Origin: JAZDIU01 sp043804635
GTDB taxonomy: Bacteria; Chloroflexota; Dehalococcoidia; Dehalococcoidales; UBA2162
Assembly (NCBI GenBank): GCA_043804635.1
Contig: JAZDIU010000036.1
Location: 1 to 11,816, forward strand
Direction: 5' to 3'
DNA length: 11,816 nt
In this document: positions 7,442 through 11,816 of the stretch, in pieces
How positions within the stretch are numbered: position 1 is the first letter of the stretch
Layout of the letters: each line of letters starts with the position of its first letter
The notes under the pieces: generated by a model
Told to the model about the DNA's origin: nothing
The model's input: only the letters and a program-made list of their open reading frames with translations
Databases searched by the model: none
Made by a program: the position numbers and the translations under genes

Positions 7442-8251
7442 ATGTCGGGAATTGAAATAGCATTACTCGCCGTGATGGGATTCTTTGCCGGTGTCTTCGG
7501 CACGATGATTGGCATCGGCGGTGGTGTCATCTTTGTTCCCGTATTTCTCCTCTTTTTTCATTTTTCCCCTCAACAGGCGGTAGGTACCTCGATTTGTGCT
7601 GTTTTCTTTAACGCTCTTTCCGGCAGTATCTCTTATTTGCGTCAAAGGCGGGTCGATATCAAAGCCGGATGGAAGTTTGCCTTAGCCACTTTGCCCGGAG
7701 CTTGGCTCGGTGCCTGGGTCAACCAGTACGTCACTTCCCGGACATTAGAACTTATATTTGCTATTTTGCTTATCGCTCTATCTATGTTTATTTTTATCCG
7801 CACCGAACCCGGGAAGAAAGGGGAGAGTGAAGATAAACACACACGAACGCTGATCGATTTTCAGAATAATGTCTTTAAATATACCCCTAAAGAGGGAATA
7901 GGTATCATCTTAAGTTTTTTGGTCGGTATTATTTCCAGCTTACTGGGTATCGGCGGAGGAATCATCCACGTCCCGGCACTTATTTTCCTACTTGGCTTTC
8001 CGGTGCACATCGCCACGGCGACCTCTCATTTCGTGCTGGCGATTTCTACCTTTTTCGGCAGTGCTTCGCACCTTTACCTAAATAATGTTTTAATTGTTCC
8101 GGCTATTATCGTAGCTACCTCAGCGATTCCCGGAGCTCAAATAGGTGCCAAATTATCCCGTAGAGCTAAGAATAAACTTATTACACGGTTGCTGGCAATC
8201 GCTCTCTTTTTAGTCGGTGTCCGACTACTTTTTATGTCTGCAGGAGTATAA
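7442..8251 (+). CDS. TauE/SafE family (DUF81) membrane permease
   Basis: A 269-aa integral membrane protein with about eight hydrophobic segments. It shows the internal duplication of the TauE/SafE family: IGIGGGVIFVP near residue 25 and LGIGGGIIHVP near residue 170, each followed by a conserved Ala/Thr-Ser segment (AVGTSICAV and ATATSHFVL). A polar loop at about residues 115-145 divides the halves. Members export sulfite, sulfoacetate or related organic anions, or take up sulfur compounds; most are unassigned. It has its own promoter and is separated from the flavoprotein by tRNA-Ala on the other strand, so a link to the radical-enzyme cluster (for instance sulfite release from a sulfonate) is only a possibility. 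The Shine-Dalgarno match (GCGGAAAA) is weak. The ATG starts directly before the first membrane segment. Confidence 0.9.
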   Translation: MSGIEIALLAVMGFFAGVFGTMIGIGGGVIFVPVFLLFFHFSPQQAVGTSICAVFFNALSGSISYLRQRRVDIKAGWKFALATLPGAWLGAWVNQYVTSRTLELIFAILLIALSMFIFIRTEPGKKGESEDKHTRTLIDFQNNVFKYTPKEGIGIILSFLVGIISSLLGIGGGIIHVPALIFLLGFPVHIATATSHFVLAISTFFGSASHLYLNNVLIVPAIIVATSAIPGAQIGAKLSRRAKNKLITRLLAIALFLVGVRLLFMSAGV

Positions 8252-8273
8252 TGGTAGGGTAGGCTGGGCTGCC

Positions 8274-8302
8274 TTGAAATTCAACTTACCCTGAGCTATA
8301 AT
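8274..8302 (+). promoter_or_regulatory. Sigma70-type promoter for tRNA-Met
   Basis: TTGAAA (8274-8279) and a perfect TATAAT (8297-8302) are 17 bp apart, 67 nt before the tRNA. Transcription from about 8309 would give a 5' leader of about 60 nt, removed by RNase P. Confidence 0.65.
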
Positions 8303-8369
8303 TACACACTGAAATCTTATCCGGTCTCGCTTATTAACTTGACATAATACTTCTAGTCTGAGAGTACTT

Positions 8370-8441
<72 letters not shown>

Positions 8442-8519
8442 CTTTCTGAATCTAGTCCCCCACAAAATGCGGCAGATTCTTTCCAAAAGTCGCATGTTCT
8501 TCCCGAAGCTACCGAACTA

Positions 8520-8548
8520 TTGCAATTTCGAGAGCTACTGTATATACT
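8520..8548 (+). promoter_or_regulatory. Sigma70-type promoter for the recombinase gene
   Basis: TTGCAA (8520-8525) and TATACT (8543-8548) are 17 bp apart. Transcription near 8555 leaves a leader of about 19 nt holding GGGGAGG (8561-8567), which fits the TTG start at 8574 and argues against the upstream TTG at 8520, which is part of the -35 box. Confidence 0.5.
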
Positions 8549-8573
8549 GCTGGGTAACAAGGGGAGGCGGCAG

Positions 8574-9173
8574 TTGGAATTGCGACAGAAGACAAACAAT
8601 GAACTGTTCGCATTATACGAAGGCGAATTAACTTTTCACCATCGATCCGCCAGGGGTATTCACGAAGCAAAACGAATTCTTAGGCACTTTCATAATTATC
8701 TAGGTGAATTCCCGCCAACCCCTGAACTTGCTAAATCATTCCTTTCTCAATTCAAAGACCGTAAACCGACAACAATTGCCCGCTATGCAGCCATAGTTAA
8801 AGTATTCTTCAAGTGGTATGGGGAAGAACTTGACATAAACATTCGTGTTCCCAAGATATTACCTTCCTACGTTGAGAAGATAGATATTGAGAAGCTACTG
8901 GAAGCCATGAAATCAAAAAGGAGCCACCGGAATACCGTTGGCAGAGATATTCTACTTGTTGACCTTGCAATTCATACCGGACTAAGGCGTAGTGAGCTTG
9001 CCAGCTTGAGAGTAGGGGATATCGACATAGAGAGACAGTTGTTAGTTGTACGTCAGGGTAAAGGTGCCAAAGACAGAGTAATACCATTGTCAACGGCTAC
9101 AATTGATAAACTGGCAGAATATATAAAAAGCAAAGACAAGGAGAAGATTTTAGTAGTACTCAATAATAAGTGA
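8574..9173 (+). pseudogene. Truncated tyrosine recombinase (phage-type integrase)
   Basis: 199 aa remain of an integrase that should have about 300. The N-terminal helical core-binding (SAM-like) domain spans about residues 20-95 (KPTTIARYAAIVKVFFKWY is typical). The catalytic domain begins at about 100, with TGLRRSELASL giving the first catalytic Arg (R138) and Glu141, and GKGAKDRVIPL giving the beta-hairpin Lys (K163). The sequence then stops at ILVVLNNK. The HxxR box, the second His/Trp and the nucleophilic Tyr are all absent, so it cannot cut and rejoin DNA alone. The start chosen is TTG 8574, with GGGGAGG six bases upstream; the frame is open to 8520 and beyond, but no better start exists. 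It sits beside the tRNA-Met attachment site, as integrases of tRNA-targeting elements do. It could still bind att DNA. Confidence 0.8.
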
Positions 9174-9214
9174 AAAAGTAGGGGAGTGCAGCCAGGAGTA
9201 ATGATTCAATAAAT

Positions 9215-9234
9215 CCAAACACTCCTAACCGATT
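9215..9234 (+). repeat. Direct repeat next to the att site (copy 1)
   Basis: CCAAACACTCCTAACCGATT matches 9271-9290 at 19 of 20 positions, 56 bp apart. The second copy runs into the tRNA-derived att sequence (CTCATAACCGATT), so copy 1 may be a partial att duplication or a recombinase arm-binding site. Confidence 0.5.
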
Positions 9235-9242
9235 ATTAGGAG
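9222..9242 (+). other. Hairpin with 7-bp stem and 7-nt loop
   Basis: CTCCTAA and TTAGGAG pair perfectly around the loop CCGATTA. The stem overlaps the direct repeat and includes an AGGAGG followed by ATG at 9251, which opens a 15-codon frame (MMYNERTQ...) ending in the att copy. Whether it is a recombinase-binding site, a translational switch or a relic is unclear. Confidence 0.35.
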
Positions 9243-9256
9243 GAATGGCGATGATG

Positions 9257-9262
9257 TATAAT
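9257..9262 (+). promoter_or_regulatory. Possible -10 box upstream of the M48 peptidase
   Basis: A perfect TATAAT preceded by TG, without a clear -35. It would start transcription near 9269, reading through the displaced tRNA half into the peptidase. It belongs to the element side of the junction and may have replaced the original tRNA promoter. Confidence 0.3.
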
Positions 9263-9277
9263 GAAAGAACCCAAACA

Positions 9278-9319
9278 CTCATAACCGATTGGTCGTAGGT
9301 TCGATCCCTACCGAGCCCA
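9278..9319 (+). repeat. attR: displaced 3' half of a tRNA-Met
   Basis: A 42-nt copy of the tRNA 3' half. It has five differences from 8400-8441. Four of them exchange two base pairs of the T stem (GTAGG/CCTAC instead of CCAGG/CCTGG), so pairing is kept; the fifth is in the T loop (TTCGATC instead of TTCGATA). The copy is therefore the end of another functional tRNA, not a decayed duplicate. It lacks the 5' half and cannot be a tRNA. Confidence 0.75.
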
Positions 9320-9324
9320 CAAAT

Positions 9325-10584
9325 ATGAACGCATTCGCTATAATTATCCTCGCCGCCCTTATCCTAGAGTTTTCGCTTGAGCTTATTGCTAATCTGCTTA
9401 ATCTGAAGGCATTAAAGCTGGAAACACCTTCTGCACTGGCGGGGATTTATAAAGCGGAAGACTACCGCAAATCTCAAGAATACGTCCGTGTGACCACCCG
9501 GTTCGGACTAGTTAGCAGTGCTTTCACATTGCTTCTCCTTCTGGTATTTTGGTTCTCTAAAGGCTTTAACTACTTCGACCAGCTTGTCCGAGGGTGGGGC
9601 TTCGGACAGGTTGTCAGCGGTCTGCTCTATATCGGTATTCTCCTTCTTGCCAATAGCCTGCTAACTTTACCATTCAGTATTTACGGCACTTTCGTTATCG
9701 AAGAGCGTTTCGGTTTTAACCGGACAACTCCGCGGGTGTTTTTTTTAGATAGGGTAAAAGGGCTTGCCTTAGCTCTGATACTGGGCGGACCGCTCCTCGC
9801 CGGAATCCTGGCATTGTTCGAATATGCCGGCTCTTATGCGTGGCTTTATTGTTGGACGGCCGTAACTATATTTTCGTTAATCGTCCAGTACATTGCTCCG
9901 ACCTGGATTATGCCGCTTTTCAACAAGTTCAAACCGATGGAACCAGGAGAGTTGAAAGAATCTATTCTGAAATATGCCCACTCGGTGAATTTTCCCCTCA
10001 AAAATGTTATGGTTATGGATGGCTCCAAACGTTCCACCAAATCTAATGCGTTCTTCACCGGATTTGGTAAGAACAAGCGCATCGCTCTGTTCGATACTTT
10101 GATAGAAAAGCACACCGTTCCGGAAATGGTGGCTGTCCTTGCTCACGAAATCGGGCACTACAAGAAAAAACACGTGCTTCAGGGAATGATAGTAAGCTTC
10201 ATACACATCGGAGTCCTTTTGTATTTGCTCTCGCTCTTCCTGGATAGCCAGGGTTTGTTCCAAGCTTTTTATATGACCCAACCCTCCGTTTATGCCGGAC
10301 TGCTTCTCTTCGGCTTGCTTTACACCCCGATAGAGATGGTTCTCTCCATAATCTTGCAAATGGTTTCCCGAAAAAATGAATACGCCGCCGACCGTTTTGC
10401 CGCTGAGACGATAAATGAGCCATCCAGTTTAATCGATGCCTTGAAAAAGCTAATTGCTACCAACCTTTCAAACCTGACGCCTCACCCGTTCTATGTTTTT
10501 CTGAATTATTCACATCCGCCTCTTATGCAAAGAGTCCAGGCAATCCAGAAAGTAGAACGCGAACCCTATGAACCCAATAACTAA
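9325..10584 (+). CDS. Ste24-like M48 family membrane metallopeptidase
   Basis: 419 aa, close to the usual length of Ste24/CAAX-protease relatives. The N-terminal half (about residues 1-200) has several membrane segments and the M48 N-terminal signature (LPFSIYGTFVIEERFGFNRTTP). The catalytic domain has AHEIGHYKKKH, with zinc ligands His274 and His278 and catalytic Glu275; Glu352 in NEYAADRFAAE is the third ligand. Bacterial members act in the inner membrane, probably in membrane protein quality control; no prenylated substrate is implied. A longer frame from TTG 9289 is open, but its first residues (VVGSIPTEPTN) are a translation of the tRNA fragment, so ATG 9325 is chosen. This leaves no Shine-Dalgarno site and only 5 nt between the tRNA end and the start codon. 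Confidence 0.9.
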   Translation: MNAFAIIILAALILEFSLELIANLLNLKALKLETPSALAGIYKAEDYRKSQEYVRVTTRFGLVSSAFTLLLLLVFWFSKGFNYFDQLVRGWGFGQVVSGLLYIGILLLANSLLTLPFSIYGTFVIEERFGFNRTTPRVFFLDRVKGLALALILGGPLLAGILALFEYAGSYAWLYCWTAVTIFSLIVQYIAPTWIMPLFNKFKPMEPGELKESILKYAHSVNFPLKNVMVMDGSKRSTKSNAFFTGFGKNKRIALFDTLIEKHTVPEMVAVLAHEIGHYKKKHVLQGMIVSFIHIGVLLYLLSLFLDSQGLFQAFYMTQPSVYAGLLLFGLLYTPIEMVLSIILQMVSRKNEYAADRFAAETINEPSSLIDALKKLIATNLSNLTPHPFYVFLNYSHPPLMQRVQAIQKVEREPYEPNN

Positions 10585-10598
10585 TCGGGAGGTACTAT

Positions 10599-10814
10599 AT
10601 GTCTTGCTATTTTAGGCATCTCAAGGAAGTCTTTGCCGAAGCCGGTATTGAGGTGAATAGCACTAACCGGAAAGAAATCGACCAGGCGATTCATCGATTA
10701 GTCGACACTGATTACAAAGATTGCCCGGGCACCTGGAAGAAGGTCAAAGAAAAACTCGCCGATGAGCGACAGCGAAAGGACTTCATTAGGAAGTTGAGGA
10801 ATGCCGTAAAGTGA
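10599..10814 (+). CDS. Small conserved-looking protein of unknown function
   Basis: 71 aa, soluble, predicted all-helical, rich in Lys, Glu and Arg. It starts 14 nt after the peptidase stop, with GGGAGG at 10587-10592 before its ATG, so it is likely co-transcribed. Features are the N-terminal MSCYFRHLKEVFAEAGI, a central CPGTWKKVKEKL and a basic C-terminal helix ending RKLRNAVK. Similar small proteins seem familiar from anaerobic bacteria and archaea, from memory only. Two cysteines (C3 and one in the central motif) are too few for a metal site alone. I assign no function. Confidence 0.75.
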   Translation: MSCYFRHLKEVFAEAGIEVNSTNRKEIDQAIHRLVDTDYKDCPGTWKKVKEKLADERQRKDFIRKLRNAVK

Positions 10815-10822
10815 CGTCAATC

Positions 10823-10839
10823 ATAGAACAATGTTCTAT
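10823..10839. promoter_or_regulatory. Perfect 17-bp palindrome, candidate operator
   Basis: ATAGAACA and TGTTCTAT are perfect inverted repeats around a single central A, in the 103-nt gap between the 71-aa and zinc-ribbon genes. It lies about 50 bp upstream of the TATAAT of the latter. There is no T-tract and a hairpin would have a very small loop, so a dimeric repressor site is likelier than a terminator. It resembles the SOS box GAACnnnnGTTC, but the spacing is 3 instead of 4. Confidence 0.4.
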
Positions 10840-10889
10840 CTTAAGACTTTACATAAAATATCGTACGCTTAAAGATAATATCAGGTCGT

Positions 10890-10895
10890 TATAAT
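10890..10895 (+). promoter_or_regulatory. -10 box of the zinc-ribbon gene
   Basis: A perfect TATAAT lies 22 nt before the start codon. The -35 is weak (CTTAAA at 10868-10873, 16 bp away). Transcription from about 10902 would leave a very short leader that just contains the CGGAGG ribosome site. Confidence 0.4.
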
Positions 10896-10917
10896 TCTGG
10901 GTCGGAGGTAACAAACA

Positions 10918-11151
10918 TTGGAAAAAGCAATTTGTCCGCACTGTCAAAAAGATTTAACGGAGGACGCCCACAAAAGAATAGCTAAGGGTGGGAGTATAGC
11001 CGACTGCACTTTTGGGGGTTATGCTTCAACCATCGGTTTCCCCGGTGGTTTTACTTACGCCTTAATTACTTGCCCGGCCTGCCACAAAATTCTGGGTGTC
11101 GTTAACAGTTCTCCCATACCTTTGCCGGACTGGACCGCTCCGATACCTTAG
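10918..11151 (+). CDS. Small zinc-ribbon protein of unknown function
   Basis: 77 aa with two CxxC pairs: CPHC (C6, C9) and CPAC (C52, C55), the four ligands of a zinc ribbon, separated by a 42-residue insert. The insert is Gly-rich and hydrophobic (CTFGGYASTIGFPGGFTYALIT) with one further Cys (C30). The tail is Pro-rich (PIPLPDWTAPIP). The start is TTG with CGGAGG at 10903-10908, nine bases upstream; the first CxxC begins only six residues in, which supports this start. It could bind nucleic acid or a protein partner, as many ribbon proteins do, but nothing in the window decides. It has its own -10 box and a palindrome upstream. Confidence 0.75.
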   Translation: MEKAICPHCQKDLTEDAHKRIAKGGSIADCTFGGYASTIGFPGGFTYALITCPACHKILGVVNSSPIPLPDWTAPIP

Positions 11152-11274
11152 TTTTCATCGTAGAATCTCTGTAAACGGGAAGCTGGAAAATGATTTCTGA
11201 ACACTATTACGTGACATAACAATTATAGTGCGAACCAAAGCGCTAAGGCTAATATAATCCAGTAACCAAAACAA

Positions 11275-11675
11275 CTATAGTTCAGACCTAGTTTGGGCAA
11301 TTTTTACCAATAATTTGTTTACCTTTGTTGCTAAATCACTAGCGTATTCAACAAATAGTTTATCTTTGTCTTTTGTTTCTACTATTCGCTTGTTTACCTC
11401 ATCAATTAAGCTTAAATATTCTCCATCAAAACCTGCTTTAGCATTATTGTATTCCATCCCCATGCTTAATCGCTGCATTATAAAAAGGAATTTGATAAGA
11501 GCATCTCCAAGACTATTTGTTTCTCCCAATAATTCCCTTTTAAATGATTCTTTTACTATTGCCTTAATGTATTCGTTAACAGCAACTTCTTTCGCATGTG
11601 CCATTAATTTTTGGTAACTCGCATATATATCAATTTGATTTTTGATACTTTCTTTAATACTATTTATAAGCGATG
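11275..11675 (-). pseudogene. Helical protein of unknown function, 5' end cut by an IS3-family element
   Basis: The minus-strand frame ends at TAG 11275-11277. The first ATG (11602-11604) gives 109 aa, but no Shine-Dalgarno precedes it. The frame stays open for 23 more codons (SLINSIKESIKNQIDIYASY...) right up to the insertion-sequence end at 11676, in the same Lys/Ile/Asn/Glu-rich style. The simplest reading is that an original longer gene lost its 5' part to the insertion. The visible 132 residues are mostly amphipathic helix, without a signal peptide or recognisable domain. The region is much more AT-rich than the rest of the window, which suggests acquired DNA. The overlapping plus-strand frame is Ser/Leu-rich and looks like a shadow. 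If translation really starts at 11604, it is a small intact gene. Confidence 0.5.
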
Positions 11676-11700
11676 TGACCTTCCCCCAGGTCTAGTAGCG
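11676..11700. repeat. Terminal inverted repeat (right) of the IS3-family element
   Basis: TGACCTTCCCCCAGGTCTAG begins at the predicted boundary and lies between the transposase stop codon (11708-11710) and the AT-rich flank. The inner limit is approximate because the partner repeat is outside the window. Confidence 0.5.
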
Positions 11701-11707
11701 CCACTGT

Positions 11708-11816
11708 CTAGAGTCCAATCGCTGTTTCAGCATACTCCTTCGGGGTGCTTCCCCGCAATGAGCTATGAGGTCTGACCTCGTTATAGTCCTTCCGCCAGTC
11801 TTCAATGATCTCCCGG
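11708..11816 (-). CDS. IS3-family transposase OrfB, C-terminal fragment
   Basis: The last 35 codons are visible, ending at TAG 11708-11710; the gene continues beyond 11816. It reads EIIEDWRKDYNEVRPHSSL followed by RGSTPKEYAETAI, the conserved C-terminal end of the DDE (rve-type) integrase domain of IS3-family OrfB, which cuts and joins the element ends. The catalytic Asp-Asp-Glu residues lie upstream, outside the window. The fragment is too short for the ORF to stand alone, but the motif is clear. Confidence 0.85.
   Translation of the reverse strand, partial: REIIEDWRKDYNEVRPHSSLRGSTPKEYAETAIGL

Larger units (their letters stand above)
11676..11816 (-). mobile_element. Right end of an IS3-family insertion sequence (runs off the window)
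   Basis: From the edge at 11676 the element begins TGACCTTCCCCCAGGTC. The outer TG and C-rich stretch are typical of IS3-family terminal repeats (TG...CA ends). It encodes the end of the transposase 32 bases in from that edge. Only one end is visible, so the other repeat and the short target duplication cannot be checked. Confidence 0.75.

Noticed and set aside
8261..8275. AGGC-TGGGCT-GCCT hairpin as a terminator of the TauE/SafE gene
   Set aside because: The 4-bp stem is too short and there is no T-tract; it also overlaps the tRNA-Met promoter.
8339..8344. TTGACA just upstream of tRNA-Met as its -35 box
   Set aside because: The -10 position at 17 bp is GAGTAC, a poor match, and would start transcription inside the tRNA. 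TTGAAA/TATAAT at 8274-8302 is much better.
9289..9324. N-terminal extension of the M48 peptidase from TTG 9289
   Set aside because: These codons are the tRNA-derived att sequence (VGSIPTEPTN is a common false translation of tRNA T arms) and no ribosome site precedes them.
9877..10359. 160-aa minus-strand frame opposite the M48 peptidase
   Set aside because: It lies antisense to a gene with clear catalytic motifs, has no ribosome site or known motif, and is a reading-frame shadow.
10823..10839. LexA/SOS box
   Set aside because: The half-sites GAAC and GTTC are 3 nt apart, not 4; kept only as an unassigned operator candidate.
11315..11617. 100-aa plus-strand frame in the AT-rich region
   Set aside because: It is Ser/Leu/Phe-rich and antisense to the Lys/Glu-rich minus-strand frame that continues to the insertion-sequence boundary; it looks like a shadow.

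Overview
This window looks like the chromosome of an anaerobic bacterium. It carries an oxygen-sensitive glycyl radical enzyme with its own activase. Start codons are mixed (ATG, GTG, TTG), Shine-Dalgarno sites are clear, and promoters are sigma70-like. The two tRNA genes have no encoded CCA. Gene style and content would suit a Chloroflexota (Dehalococcoidia-like) or similar deep-branching anaerobe, but that is inference; no rRNA or marker gene settles it.

Region 1 (1-7016) is a metabolic cluster, all on the plus strand. It holds a glycyl radical enzyme (83-2485), a small uncharacterised protein (2513-2884), a radical-SAM activase with two ferredoxin-type clusters (3008-3913), an MFS organic-anion transporter of the oxalate/formate antiporter type (4098-5396) and a fumarate-reductase-like flavoprotein (5478-7016). 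A plausible reading is that the transporter imports a carboxylate-type compound, the radical enzyme transforms it, and the flavoprotein reduces or oxidises a related C=C bond. The substrate cannot be named. The enzyme keeps the catalytic Cys (C441) and radical Gly (G775), but lacks the Glu that follows the Cys by two residues in eliminase and decarboxylase members.

Region 2 (7017-8441) has a possible small membrane peptide with an unclear start, tRNA-Ala(UGC) on the minus strand, a TauE/SafE-type exporter and tRNA-Met(CAU). Three of these genes have well-formed promoters with 17-bp spacers.

Region 3 (8400-9319) is the remnant of an element integrated into the tRNA-Met gene. It has a tyrosine recombinase cut off before its second half of catalytic residues, then a second copy of the tRNA 3' half. 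The two T arms differ by compensated base pairs, so the copies come from two different tRNA genes, as expected for attL/attR.

Region 4 (9325-11151) has an Ste24-like M48 membrane peptidase starting 5 nt after the displaced tRNA end, a 71-aa conserved-looking protein and a 77-aa zinc-ribbon protein. A perfect 17-bp palindrome lies between the last two.

Region 5 (11275-11816) is AT-rich. A minus-strand helical protein of unknown function appears to be cut at its 5' end by an IS3-family insertion sequence, whose terminal repeat and transposase C-terminus run off the window.
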